From Bacillus benzoevorans (GTDB taxonomy: Bacteria; Bacillota; Bacilli; Bacillales; Cytobacillaceae), in the NCBI RefSeq assembly GCF_014207535.1, contig NZ_JACHGK010000006.1:159573-223572 (forward strand): a stretch of 64,000 nt of DNA, read 5' to 3'. Shown here piece by piece: positions 17,592 to 26,183 of the stretch. Each line of letters starts with the position of its first letter. Position 1 is the first letter of the stretch. The notes beneath the pieces are model-generated. The model had not been told where the DNA came from. It saw only the letters and a list, made by a program, of their open reading frames with translations, and made no database searches. The position numbers and the translations under genes were made by a program.

Positions 17592-17902
17592 TATGGAAAA
17601 AGGCCTTTGGTATAGGAGGATTCATTTAGTTTGTAACGCACCGCTAAGTATTGTTAAGTGGCAATATAGGTGTATAGGGAAAAATGTTAATGTTTTGTGA
17701 ATGAAGGAAGTTAGGAATCTATTTGGAAATATAGAAAACGTTGGTAGATTCATGTTTCTGGTATTAGTATCTAAAAAATCAATGGATATTAATCAGAAGT
17801 ATCGATAAAATAATCTTATATCAGAATAATATTAGTTTATACTTTAAGAGTATGGGAGATACAAAGTGATGAAGAAAAGCAAATGATGAAGGGAACGAAA
17901 AA
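17592..17902 (+). other. Intergenic region before the sulfur-relay cluster
   Basis: These 311 AT-rich bases hold no ORF or terminator that I can support. The promoter of the downstream cluster is presumably here, but no -35/-10 pair stands out. Confidence 0.3.
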
Positions 17903-18142
17903 ATGGGGCAGCAATATTCACCAGTTATGACATATGATGCAGGTCCAACGGGTTGCGGCGAATTAATTATGAATTTGTTTCTAACCATGAGAAAAATGAA
18001 TAGGGGCGAGATTATCGAGGTTATCTCTTATGATCCAGGCGCACGTGAAGATCTTCCAGCGTGGTGCCGATTGCAAAATAATCATTTGTTGGAACGAATC
18101 GATGATGGAAATATTAGTCATTACTTTATTAAAAAAGGCTGA
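17903..18142 (+). CDS. TusA-like sulfur-carrier protein lacking CPxP
   Basis: The 79-residue protein has TusA/SirA-fold features. The usual catalytic CPxP is replaced by GPTGCGEL near residue 18, keeping one Cys. A second conserved Cys lies in DLPAWCRL near residue 52, as in YedF/YeeD-type relatives. TusA proteins carry sulfur as a persulfide between sulfurtransferases. The start has GAAGGGA upstream. It is first of six genes that look like one sulfur-handling unit (DsrE, a second TusA fused to OsmC, a MetE core, OsmC and a desulfurase-like enzyme). The role is inferred from the family. Confidence 0.75.
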   Translation: MGQQYSPVMTYDAGPTGCGELIMNLFLTMRKMNRGEIIEVISYDPGAREDLPAWCRLQNNHLLERIDDGNISHYFIKKG

Positions 18143-18185
18143 TTTTGCCTTTTACATATTAAAGGATTAATAGGAGGATATAAAA

Positions 18186-18548
18186 ATGGCAGGTAAATTC
18201 TTAGTAAGTTTAACAAATGCAAAAAACGATCCAGATAAAGCGACAGTTGGCTTCGTTGTGGCCAATGCAGCTGTTGCATCAGGTCAAGATACTGCTGTCT
18301 TTTTAAATGTTGAAGGTGCATACTTGGCATCAAAAGGTTATGCAGATGATATTCATGAAGAGGGATTTGCCCCATTAAAACAACTTATGGACCAATTTGT
18401 TGAAGCAGGCGGAACTCTTTGGGTATGCAGTCCATGTTTTAAAAAACGTAATTTGAACGAAGAGAATTTGATTGAAGGCGCTGTCATTGTTGGCGGAGCT
18501 AAAATTGTTGAATTCTTAAGTCAAGGCGCTGCTTCCATCACTTATTAA
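18186..18548 (+). CDS. DsrE family protein
   Basis: The 120-residue protein has the DsrE/DsrF-like fold: LVSLTNAKNDPDKATVGF at the N-terminus and conserved cysteines in WVCSPCFKKR near residues 79-82. DsrE proteins pass sulfur as cysteine persulfide to or from TusA. AGGAGG lies just before the ATG. It is encoded between two TusA-like genes, so a direct partnership is likely. The CxxC spacing could also serve a disulfide switch. The 180-base gap to the next gene contains a hairpin. Confidence 0.82.
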   Translation: MAGKFLVSLTNAKNDPDKATVGFVVANAAVASGQDTAVFLNVEGAYLASKGYADDIHEEGFAPLKQLMDQFVEAGGTLWVCSPCFKKRNLNEENLIEGAVIVGGAKIVEFLSQGAASITY

Positions 18549-18584
18549 GAAATTTATAACAGGATTAAATAATGCATTAACTTT

Positions 18585-18613
18585 ACTCCCCTTTTATTAA
18601 TTGAAAGGGGAGT
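18585..18613. terminator. Hairpin between the DsrE and TusA-OsmC genes
   Basis: ACTCCCCTTT pairs with AAAGGGGAGT. There is no T tract on the plus strand, so it is more likely a partial terminator or RNA-processing site than a full stop. Confidence 0.5.
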
Positions 18614-18672
18614 AAAAAATGATGCTCTATATCATTATGTGAAAAGATTAACAAAGTGAAAAAGGTGATTTT

Positions 18673-19386
18673 ATGGAGAATCCAAAAGCAGTTTGCGATG
18701 GCGGCGATTTAGATTGTGGTTCCGGTTTATTGTTAATCATCAAAAAAGCAATGGATCCTTTATCAAATGGAGAAATATTAGAAGTGCGCAGCCGTGAGCG
18801 GACGGTTGCTGACGATTTACCTGCCTGGTGCAGGATGGTGGATCACGCATTTCTAGGTTCAGAGCCAGGGGACAATACGACAAGATATTTTGTCCGCAAA
18901 GGTTCGCAGCAAGGAGAGTTGGCCTCTGACTTAGAAGCGGCAAAAGGATATAAATGGAATGTTCGTGTTCAGGCTGAACGCTCTTTAACCGCTAAAGTTC
19001 ATTCTAGGAATCATACTTTTATTGTCGGACAGCCTGCTGATTTTGGTTCTAAAGTGGATGCTCCTAGCGCAATTGATTACTTTCTTGGAGCGCTGGCATC
19101 CGATTTGGCCGTTGGTTTTAAGGCGCAAGCCTCACGAAGAAATATCGAAATTGACCAACTGGAAGTCTCGATTAAAGCAGGATTGGAAAATGTTCTGTAT
19201 CATTTGGAATTGGAAGATGGAGGAAGTCCGAAAATCCAGGAAATGAAGGGAACCTTTTATGTCTCCTCGCCACAGCCGGAGGAAGAGTTAGAAAAACTGT
19301 GGGAAAACACGCTGCAACGGTCTCCGATTTACCAAACGCTAAAGCAAACAATGAATATCGATATACAGTTTTCCATTGTATTTTAG
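18673..19386 (+). CDS. TusA-like / OsmC-like fusion protein
   Basis: The 237-residue protein has two parts. Residues 1-80 match the preceding TusA-like protein, again without CPxP (DLDCGSGLL) and with DLPAWCRM near residue 52. Residues 95-237 resemble the OsmC/Ohr fold, thiol peroxidases that reduce organic hydroperoxides, but I do not see the usual pair of catalytic cysteines, so that half may bind thiol adducts rather than act as a peroxidase. AAGGTGATTTT precedes the ATG. The fusion ties sulfur transfer to OsmC chemistry and supports a common pathway with the free OsmC gene at 20592. Confidence 0.75.
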   Translation: MENPKAVCDGGDLDCGSGLLLIIKKAMDPLSNGEILEVRSRERTVADDLPAWCRMVDHAFLGSEPGDNTTRYFVRKGSQQGELASDLEAAKGYKWNVRVQAERSLTAKVHSRNHTFIVGQPADFGSKVDAPSAIDYFLGALASDLAVGFKAQASRRNIEIDQLEVSIKAGLENVLYHLELEDGGSPKIQEMKGTFYVSSPQPEEELEKLWENTLQRSPIYQTLKQTMNIDIQFSIVF

Positions 19387-19399
19387 GGAGGTTTTCTAA

Positions 19400-20569
19400 A
19401 TGACGCTACCAACATTCCCCACGACTGTCATTGGCAGTTGGCCGCGCGCGAAAGAAGTACAAAGTGCCATGCGTGATAAACGCGCAGGCCGCATTACGGA
19501 TGAAGAATTTCAAGCTGTTGCCGATAAAGCAACGTTGCAGATCTTGAAATGGCAAGAGGAAGCAGGCATTGATATTGTTTGCGACGGTGAACAGCGCAGG
19601 GATAATTATATCTCCTTTGTTGCAGAGCATTTGCATAATGTCCGCATGCTAAGTGTTTCTGAGTTACTAGAGTATGTAGAAGATAAATCTAGTTTTGAAG
19701 AAATCTTAGGGACATTAGATGTACCAGCCTTTTCCATGTCCAATCCTGCAGCGACAGGCAAAATCAGCCGCAAAAAACCGCTCGCATTAAATGACTTTTT
19801 ATTTTTAAAAAAACATACAGACAAAGCGGTGAAAGTGACGATACCTGGACCCTATTTATTAACAAGATCGATGTGGGTAGAAGGACTATCTACTGATGCT
19901 TATCCAACAAAAGAGGATTTGGCTGTCGATATTGTTAAAGTATTGCGCGAGGAATTGGAGGATCTAATTGCAGCGGGTGTTGAATTTGTTCAATTTGATG
20001 AGCCTGTCTTAACCGAAGTGGTATTTACGAAAAAGAATGCAAATAGAACCTTCATGTGCGGCGCATTAACAGCAAAAGCAGATGCGGAAGAAGAGTTAGC
20101 GTTTGCCTTAAGCTTAATCAATCAAGTGACCGCTGGCATGCTTGGAAGAGGCACAACGATTGGTGTTCACATTTGCCGCGGAAACTGGAGCACAGATGAT
20201 GATATCTTACTGCGCGGCCCATATTTTCCATTAACACCTTATCTGGAAAAAGTAAATGTTGACCAGCTGGCTTTAGAATATGCAACACCACGGGCAGGAG
20301 AAATTGATGCTGTTAAGAACATTGGCAGCAAATCATTAGGTTTTGGTGTGATCAATCCTAGAACGGTAAATGTGGAATCTGTTGAAGATATTATTGCACG
20401 TGTAGAAGAAGTAAGAAAAATCTTACCTGATGAAAAGATCCTGTTAAATCCGGATTGTGGTTTCGGAACCTTTGCACAGCGTCCAATGAACAGTGATGAA
20501 ATTGCTTTTGAAAAATTAAAAGTCATGGTTGAGGCGGCAAAAAAACTACGCGAAACGGTAAGAGTGTAA
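19400..20569 (+). CDS. Cobalamin-independent methionine synthase-like protein (core MetE / YxjG type)
   Basis: The 389-residue protein is the C-terminal catalytic barrel of MetE without the N-terminal domain. Zinc ligands are conserved: His and Cys in GVHICRGNW near residue 256, Glu in LALEYATPR near residue 292 and Cys in LNPDCGFG near residue 353. FPTTVIGSWPR is the usual start. Such core MetE proteins and the YxjG/H group move methyl or alkyl groups to thiols. Here the surrounding sulfur-carrier genes suggest a thiol substrate other than plain homocysteine, which is inference. GGGAGG lies before the ATG, 13 bases after the TusA-OsmC gene. Confidence 0.85.
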   Translation: MTLPTFPTTVIGSWPRAKEVQSAMRDKRAGRITDEEFQAVADKATLQILKWQEEAGIDIVCDGEQRRDNYISFVAEHLHNVRMLSVSELLEYVEDKSSFEEILGTLDVPAFSMSNPAATGKISRKKPLALNDFLFLKKHTDKAVKVTIPGPYLLTRSMWVEGLSTDAYPTKEDLAVDIVKVLREELEDLIAAGVEFVQFDEPVLTEVVFTKKNANRTFMCGALTAKADAEEELAFALSLINQVTAGMLGRGTTIGVHICRGNWSTDDDILLRGPYFPLTPYLEKVNVDQLALEYATPRAGEIDAVKNIGSKSLGFGVINPRTVNVESVEDIIARVEEVRKILPDEKILLNPDCGFGTFAQRPMNSDEIAFEKLKVMVEAAKKLRETVRV

Positions 20570-20591
20570 AATTTTTGGAGGTGTGAATGAA

Positions 20592-21041
20592 ATGTTGACA
20601 GTAAAAGTAGAAGGAATCGGAAATGGAATGAGAACCGATTCAGTGGCAGGAAAGCATAAAATTGCTATTGATGAACCCGAAACAATGGCTGGAAAGGATT
20701 CTGCAATTGATCCACTTTCAGCTTTTTTAGCATCACTTATTGGCTGTGAAAACGTAATGGCACAAATCATTGCCAAAGAAATGAACTTTGATCTTCAAGG
20801 AATCTCATTTGATGTAGAAGGTGAAATTGATCCTAGCGGTCTAATGGGGAATTTGGAAGTAAAACCATATTTCGAAAAAGTAGTCATTAAAGCAGCCATT
20901 GAAACATCAGAATCTCAAGAGAGAATTAATGAAATGCAGGCTGCTGTTGATCTGCGCTGTCCGATCTTTAGAACCATTAAAGACGCTGGAATTCCCGTTG
21001 AAAATCAATGGGTGAAAGCAAAGGCAGCGGCTGCAGTTTAA
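20592..21041 (+). CDS. OsmC family protein
   Basis: The 149-residue protein has the OsmC fold with Cys in LASLIGCENVMAQI near residue 52 and a second Cys in DLRCPIFRTIKDAG near residue 127, the two positions used by OsmC/Ohr peroxidases. GGAGGTG is well placed for ATG 20592; the GTG at 20583 overlaps it and is rejected. It may reduce hydroperoxides or persulfides made by the cluster. A terminator follows. Confidence 0.85.
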   Translation: MLTVKVEGIGNGMRTDSVAGKHKIAIDEPETMAGKDSAIDPLSAFLASLIGCENVMAQIIAKEMNFDLQGISFDVEGEIDPSGLMGNLEVKPYFEKVVIKAAIETSESQERINEMQAAVDLRCPIFRTIKDAGIPVENQWVKAKAAAAV

Positions 21042-21049
21042 ATAGGACA

Positions 21050-21092
21050 TGATCGGATCTCGAATGTAACATACGGGATCCGGTATTTTTTT
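21050..21092 (+). terminator. Intrinsic terminator after the OsmC gene
   Basis: ATCGGATCTCG pairs with CGGGATCCGGT (one bulge) and is followed by ATTTTTTT. Confidence 0.75.
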
Positions 21093-21180
21093 AAAGAAAT
21101 AATGCATGCAGCAGCCAGAGGAAGACCATTCTATGAATTTCAAGGTATTTTTGGTTGGAAGAGGGTTGAGGTGAAAAGAA

Positions 21181-22644
21181 ATGAATGATTTAGAGAAACA
21201 CTTTCAATTCTTTAGAAAAAATACGATTGGGAATGAACAATTTTTTCATACCCCTTATGGCAGAAAAAAAATCCTTTACGCAGATTGGACCGCTAGCGGA
21301 AGACTATATAGACCCATCGAAGAAAAAATTTTCGATCAATTTGGTCCCTATGCAGCGAATACACATACAGAAACGAATATTACAGGAAAAAGTATGACAT
21401 GGGCTTACCTTGAAGCCAAGAACATCATCAAAAAACATGTACATGCTGACGAAAATGATATTCTCCTTTTTGAAGGAACCGGGATGACGGGAGCAATCCG
21501 TAAAATCCAGAGATTACTAGGATTAACTCTTCATGAAAACTATCAAAGTTTGCACGGACTAAAGGATTTAGCCAAACCAGTCATCTTCATTACTCATATG
21601 GAACACCATTCTAATCAAATTTCTTGGGAAGAAACATTGGCTGATGTCGTCATTGTTCCACCGGATGAGAATGGAGATGTTTCTCCGCTCATGCTCGAGA
21701 AGATGATGAAACGGTATGAAGATCGACCATTAAAAATTGGTTCATTTACGGCATGTTCGAATGTAACGGGAATTGTAACACCTTACTATAAGTTGGCAGA
21801 AGTGATGCATAAATACGGAGGAATATGTTTCGTTGATTTTTCTGCATCAGCTCCTTATGTGAAAATGGACATGCATCCTAAAAGTGCGATGCAATACTTA
21901 GATGGAATATTCTTTTCGCCTCATAAGTTTTTAGGCGGTCCAGGGACAATGGGTGTTGCGATTGTTTCTAAGAAAGCCCTGCAAACAAAAACGCCTGATC
22001 GCCCAGGCGGGGGAACGGTCAATTGGACAACTCCTTGGGGTGAAAAATCATATATAGCTAATTTGGAAGAAAGAGAAGATGGCGGGACACCGGGATTCTT
22101 ACAAGCGATCCGCACAGCATTAGTGATCCGTTTGAAGGAAGAGATGGGGATAGAGAATATATGCGAACAAGATAAAAAATGGCTGCAGTTACTGTTCAAG
22201 CAATTAAAGCAAAATAAACAGATTATTTTATTGGAAAAAGATAAAAAAGACCGCCTTCCTATCCTGTCATTTTACGTGGACAACCTTCATCATCAACTGT
22301 TGGTAAAGCTTTTAAATGATGTACACGGTATTCAAGTAAGAGGCGGCTGTTCATGTGCCGGAACGTATGGACATTATTTGTTCGGTCTTGATAAACAACG
22401 ATCACAATCTATTAAAGACGAAATGAACAAAGGAAATTATTATGCAAAGCCAGGGTGGGTACGACTTTCCCTTCATCCAACGATGACGGAAAAAGAAGTA
22501 CTATATATAGCCCATGCCATAAATGATATAACTTCCAATATGAACACATACAAAGCAGATTATACGTATCTGCCGGATTTGAATGAATATCAGCATAAGA
22601 ATGAATGTGATATCAATTATGAAGGTTGGTTTGATTTTGTGTAA
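21181..22644 (+). CDS. Aminotransferase class V / cysteine desulfurase-like protein
   Basis: PLP-dependent fold type I enzyme of 487 residues. The PLP lysine lies in FFSPHKFLGGPGT near residue 247, and a Cys-rich loop VRGGCSCAGTYGH near residue 390 corresponds in position to the catalytic cysteine loop of desulfurases. It is longer than IscS/SufS (about 400 residues). A function in making persulfide for the TusA/DsrE proteins upstream is suggested by position, but another cysteine or selenocysteine lyase activity is possible. GAGGTG precedes the ATG. A terminator separates it from the OsmC gene, so it may have its own promoter. Confidence 0.8.
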   Translation: MNDLEKHFQFFRKNTIGNEQFFHTPYGRKKILYADWTASGRLYRPIEEKIFDQFGPYAANTHTETNITGKSMTWAYLEAKNIIKKHVHADENDILLFEGTGMTGAIRKIQRLLGLTLHENYQSLHGLKDLAKPVIFITHMEHHSNQISWEETLADVVIVPPDENGDVSPLMLEKMMKRYEDRPLKIGSFTACSNVTGIVTPYYKLAEVMHKYGGICFVDFSASAPYVKMDMHPKSAMQYLDGIFFSPHKFLGGPGTMGVAIVSKKALQTKTPDRPGGGTVNWTTPWGEKSYIANLEEREDGGTPGFLQAIRTALVIRLKEEMGIENICEQDKKWLQLLFKQLKQNKQIILLEKDKKDRLPILSFYVDNLHHQLLVKLLNDVHGIQVRGGCSCAGTYGHYLFGLDKQRSQSIKDEMNKGNYYAKPGWVRLSLHPTMTEKEVLYIAHAINDITSNMNTYKADYTYLPDLNEYQHKNECDINYEGWFDFV

Positions 22645-22680
22645 GCCCGAATGAACGGAAAGAACGATACGCATCACAGC

Positions 22681-22718
22681 TAGCCGTATACCGTGTTTTT
22701 TTCGCATATACGGCTTAG
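22681..22718. terminator. Bidirectional terminator
   Basis: TAGCCGTATA pairs with TATACGGCTTA around a loop containing TTTTTTT. It lies between the convergent aminotransferase and hypothetical genes. Confidence 0.7.
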
Positions 22719-22744
22719 CAAGGGATAACACCGATGTTTTTCAA

Positions 22745-23287
22745 TTATTTTTTTAATAACTCTTCAAGTTTTTCTTTTATAAATTCTTTTATTTGCTTTC
22801 CGCCAATGGTTGCGCTTTCACCATCTTCAGCTGATGGCATCACTCTAAAGAAGTTTATGATTAGCCTGTTTCCCTTTATGATATATTCATCCATATGAAG
22901 CGGTGAGAATCTTACTTCAAGTTCTTCATACCTTGAACTGCCTTCAGCATTCTTTACGTCTTCCGCCATATCATCAATATTAAGCAGTTTAAGCGGCTTT
23001 ACCATAGTATCTGTATAGCTCAAATCTTCCATCATCCACATGTTATTATTCCAAAAACGAGCTTCTTTCTGTGTCTTTTGTGATAGAATTTCTCTATTTG
23101 TAATGGCACTTAAAACCTTGCGAACTGATTCCGCATTAAACTCATCATCGTAGGAAGCTGTTATTCCTTTCATGGCTGCTACTTCGTGAAGAAATGATTC
23201 GGCCACCTTTTCCTTATCATTTGAAGCCTGCCAAAAATATAGCATCGACTCGATTTCTTCAAGATTTAATTTAATTCTCTGGACCAT
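22745..23287 (-). CDS. Hypothetical protein, 180 residues
   Basis: I do not recognise this family with confidence. GGAGGGA lies before the ATG. The protein is acidic, soluble and without signal peptide, membrane segment or conserved cysteines. Notable stretches are AVRKVLSAITNRE-like text near residue 55 (VRKVLSAITNRE), ARFWNNNMWMMEDL near residue 77 and a Lys/Glu-rich C-terminus. It may belong to a small Firmicute/Treponema family (TDE2712-like), a weak recollection. It sits between the sulfur-relay cluster and the MITE on the opposite strand from both neighbours. Confidence 0.75.
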   Translation of the reverse strand: MVQRIKLNLEEIESMLYFWQASNDKEKVAESFLHEVAAMKGITASYDDEFNAESVRKVLSAITNREILSQKTQKEARFWNNNMWMMEDLSYTDTMVKPLKLLNIDDMAEDVKNAEGSSRYEELEVRFSPLHMDEYIIKGNRLIINFFRVMPSAEDGESATIGGKQIKEFIKEKLEELLKK

Positions 23288-23345
23288 TTTTGCTTATCCC
23301 TCCATATAACTTTAATATAAATCGAAATACAATTTTTTTATTCTA

Positions 23346-23531
23346 GGCTCTGTTAAACTTGATTGTTGATTTCCGTTCCAGGCACTTCGCTTTCCTGCGG
23401 GCGACCGACGAGCCTCCTCGACACTTCGTGTCTGCGGGGTCTCGTCTGTCTCGCTTCTCCCGCGGGAGTCTTCGTGCCTTCCACTCCAATCAACAAGGGA
23501 CAATAAATCAACATTGACCTTTAACACAGCC
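23346..23531. mobile_element. MITE-like element, copy 1
   Basis: A 186-bp element begins GGCTCTGTTAAAC and ends TTTAACACAGCC, forming imperfect terminal inverted repeats. It is bordered by an exact 8-bp direct repeat, TTATTCTA, at 23338-23345 and 23532-23539. The interior is GC-rich with several short palindromes. Any ORF in it is incidental. Copy 2 lies at 57273-57457. Confidence 0.88.
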
Positions 23532-23698
23532 TTATTCTAAAATAATATTCTAAAAAACTTAATATGTACTTTTTTAATATATCATATCTAAAACATTAGA
23601 GGGAAAATTACATAAAAAGTTCACATTGGTATCACTAGATCTACTCCGATATCAGTGATATTCTAAAGATGAATTCAAAAGAAGCGGGTGGAGAAACC

Positions 23699-23899
23699 GT
23701 GGAAACTACTGAAAAATGTTACTGCTTAGAAATGTTCCGGAAGACAAACCCTGATGCCCAAGGTGAATGTTTAAAAATGCAATGTGGAAGATATAAAATC
23801 GAGAAGCTTAAAGAGGAAAATGGGGGGAAACCCATTTCGATGAAGGAATTGCGCAAGGAGCTGCTGAGAAGGAAGAAAGCTAATCAATCAAGTTGGTAG
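23699..23899 (+). CDS. Small cysteine-containing protein of unknown function
   Basis: The 66-residue basic protein starts at GTG 23699, preceded by GGGTGGAG; an upstream ATG at 23669 lacks a ribosome site. Four cysteines fall in two pairs, CYC near residue 7 and CLKMQC near residue 25, followed by a Lys/Glu-rich helix. This could bind a metal or selenium/sulfur, but there is no known family I can name. It lies 107 bases upstream of the tRNA-Sec gene, with no terminator that I can see between them. Confidence 0.6.
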   Translation: METTEKCYCLEMFRKTNPDAQGECLKMQCGRYKIEKLKEENGGKPISMKELRKELLRRKKANQSSW

Positions 23900-24005
23900 T
23901 CAATTCATCATCATAATGACGATTTTATCTGCCAGGATCCTTCTTATAAATGTTATTAGAATAATTTATTGACAGGTTTTTCTATTTATGTGATACTGTT
24001 CACAT

Positions 24006-24102
24006 GGGAGTGGATGGGTTCTGGTGTTCCCTCTAGTCTTCAAAACTAGCATGAGGAGTTAGTAGCTACTTAGGTGGGTTCGATTCCCACACATTCCCGC
24101 CA
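24006..24102 (+). tRNA. selC: Selenocysteine tRNA, anticodon UCA
   Basis: A 97-nt tRNA with encoded CCA. The anticodon arm CTAGT-CTTCAAA-ACTAG places TCA at 24040-24042, which reads UGA. The T arm is GTGGG-TTCGATT-CCCAC. The acceptor end GGGAGTGG pairs with ACATTCCC, with a wobble and a terminal mismatch. The long variable arm and the extended acceptor are typical of tRNA-Sec. Seryl-tRNA synthetase charges it with Ser, SelA converts this to Sec with selenophosphate from SelD, and SelB delivers it. selB starts 128 bases downstream. Confidence 0.96.
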
Positions 24103-24135
24103 AACTTTCCTATCTTAAGGCTTAGCAGAGCCTAT

Positions 24136-24165
24136 AAAAAAAGACCCTAAAAACGGGTCTTTTTT
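24136..24165 (+). terminator. Terminator between tRNA-Sec and selB
   Basis: AAAAAAGACCC pairs with GGGTCTTTTTT around a 7-base loop, and the T tract continues. Confidence 0.88.
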
Positions 24166-24229
24166 AGTTATTATGAATCTAAATCCATTAAAAGATGAGT
24201 AGAATGAAAAATTGGAAGGTGTATATCAA

Positions 24230-26113
24230 ATGGACCATTTCGTAATAGGAACAGCAGGGCACGTCGATCATGGGAAGACAACCTTAATTAAAGCAATGAC
24301 TGGGATGGAAACAGATACAACGGCGGAAGAGAAAACACGCGGCCTTTCGATTAATTTAGGTTTTGCCTATATGGATCTGCCAAGCGGGAAACGCGCCGGC
24401 ATTGTTGATGTTCCAGGTCATGAGAAATTTATTAAAAACATGATGGCTGGTCTGTCTGGTATTCAATTAATACTCCTAGTCATTGATGCCGGAGAGGGCA
24501 TAATGCCGCAAACAAAAGAGCATATGGATATTTTGCAAATACTAGGAATCAAAAATTATATTATTGTGCTGACAAAAGCAAATACCGTTGATCAAGAATT
24601 AGTGGAATTAGTAGAAGAAGATATTAAAGAGCAATTACACGGAACGCTGCTTGAAGATGCTCCAATCTATAAAGTTGATTCATTATCCGGCATGGGAATC
24701 AATGAATTGATTGCAGAGATTGATCATGTCAGCCAAACGATTGAACGCGCAAGCTCACTTGTTCCACCAAGAATGCATATTGACCGCGTCTTTTCGCTCA
24801 AAGGTTTTGGAACGATTGTGACCGGGACGCTGATCGAAGGTGCGTTACGCATAAATGACGAATTAGTGATATATCCAAAGGAACTGCGTACAAAAATAAG
24901 AAATATCCAAGTTCACGAACAAAATGTTGATGAGGCTGTAGCCGGAATGAGAGTAGCGTTAAATTTAGCAAACGTACATGTGAACGATGTCTCAAGAGGG
25001 GACACTCTGGCTGTACCCGAATCTGTGCAAAGAACGTGGATGATTGATGTACAAGCACATCTATTACCACATGCAGAGGAGCCGCTTAAACTTTGGAATC
25101 GGCTGCGCCTTCATATAGGAACAAGAGAGATCCTTTGCCGCACAGTTCCGATCGGCGTTAAAATAGTCGAGCCAGGTGAAGAAGCTTTTTTACAGCTGCG
25201 GCTTGAGGAAGAAATTGTGGCCAAGAGGGGCGATAAATTTATTATTCGGTCCTATTCCCCTATGCACGTCATTGGGGGAGGAAGCATTTTAGATACGACA
25301 CCAACAAAACATCGCCGTTTTAATGAGGAAATCATACAAACACTTGAGACACGTGCAAAAGGTTCAACAAATGAAATGATTGATGATTTTGTTGTTAGAA
25401 AAGAGGAATTACTAACTTCTAAAGAAGAAGTAGTCAGCTATTTAGGCATTTCTCAAACAGAAATTAACGAGACTATGGCTGACATGGTAAGCAGCAAACA
25501 ATTGCTGCCAGTCAATCAGCAGTATATGCATCCATTGAAGTATGAACAGTTTAAAAAAGAGATGGCAGCGATACTGGAACATTTTCACAAAACTTATAGT
25601 CTCCGAACAGGCATCATAAAAGAAGAATTGCGCTCTCGAATTGCACCAGATCTAAAAGGAAAAGATTTTGATCGGCTTTTACAAATGCTGGCTGAGGAAA
25701 AGTTGATTAAGAATCATCATGATACCATTTCTTTAAGTGAATTTACTGTAACCTATAACAGAGCTCAATTGCAGGAAAAAGAGGAAATCGAGCAAAGCTT
25801 GAAACAATCCGGTTTCACTCCGCCAAGTGAAGCGGAACTTATTGGTGAACATAAAGAACGAAAAGAAATAATCGATTCACTTGTAGGCAAAACGATTATT
25901 CGCCTTGATCCTGAAACGGTTATTTATAAAGACTATTATGATACTGCAGTAGAAAAAGTGACAGAGTTCATAAAGGGAAATGGCAAAATGACGCTCGCCG
26001 AATTTCGTGATATGATTGGATCTAATCGCAAATATTCTTTGATTATCCTCGAATACTTAGATAAAAATAAAATAACGCGACGAGTGGAAGATTATCGCGT
26101 CCTTCATTCATGA
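24230..26113 (+). CDS. selB: Selenocysteine-specific elongation factor SelB
   Basis: GTPase that carries Sec-tRNA to ribosomes paused at UGA and binds the SECIS hairpin through its C-terminal winged helices. The 627-residue protein has G1 GTAGHVDHGKTTL near residue 5, G3 DVPGHEKF and G4 TKAN, EF-Tu-like domains 2 and 3, then four winged-helix modules that end in EYLDKNKITRRVEDYRV. ATG 24230, with GGAAGGTG upstream, is preferred to TTG 24212. It is flanked by tRNA-Sec and a convergent selD. Confidence 0.97.
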   Translation: MDHFVIGTAGHVDHGKTTLIKAMTGMETDTTAEEKTRGLSINLGFAYMDLPSGKRAGIVDVPGHEKFIKNMMAGLSGIQLILLVIDAGEGIMPQTKEHMDILQILGIKNYIIVLTKANTVDQELVELVEEDIKEQLHGTLLEDAPIYKVDSLSGMGINELIAEIDHVSQTIERASSLVPPRMHIDRVFSLKGFGTIVTGTLIEGALRINDELVIYPKELRTKIRNIQVHEQNVDEAVAGMRVALNLANVHVNDVSRGDTLAVPESVQRTWMIDVQAHLLPHAEEPLKLWNRLRLHIGTREILCRTVPIGVKIVEPGEEAFLQLRLEEEIVAKRGDKFIIRSYSPMHVIGGGSILDTTPTKHRRFNEEIIQTLETRAKGSTNEMIDDFVVRKEELLTSKEEVVSYLGISQTEINETMADMVSSKQLLPVNQQYMHPLKYEQFKKEMAAILEHFHKTYSLRTGIIKEELRSRIAPDLKGKDFDRLLQMLAEEKLIKNHHDTISLSEFTVTYNRAQLQEKEEIEQSLKQSGFTPPSEAELIGEHKERKEIIDSLVGKTIIRLDPETVIYKDYYDTAVEKVTEFIKGNGKMTLAEFRDMIGSNRKYSLIILEYLDKNKITRRVEDYRVLHS

Positions 26114-26133
26114 ACTCTATTGGAACAAAAGCG

Positions 26134-26173
26134 AAAAGGCATTTGGGAATATTCCTATTCCCAAATGCCTTTT
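26134..26173. terminator. Bidirectional terminator between selB and selD
   Basis: A 17-bp perfect stem from AAAAGGCATTTGGGAAT and its complement closes a 6-base loop, with A and T runs at the ends. It serves the convergent selB and selD genes. Confidence 0.93.
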
Positions 26174-26183
26174 GTCTTGATAC

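Noticed and set aside
18140..18142. TGA ending the first TusA-like gene as Sec
   Set aside because: The text after TGA is not conserved, runs over the ribosome site of the next gene and there is no Cys column at that position.
23312..23527. Minus-strand ORF inside the MITE
   Set aside because: It lies wholly within a transposable element with palindromic GC-rich sequence, has no ribosome site and differs in frame between copies.
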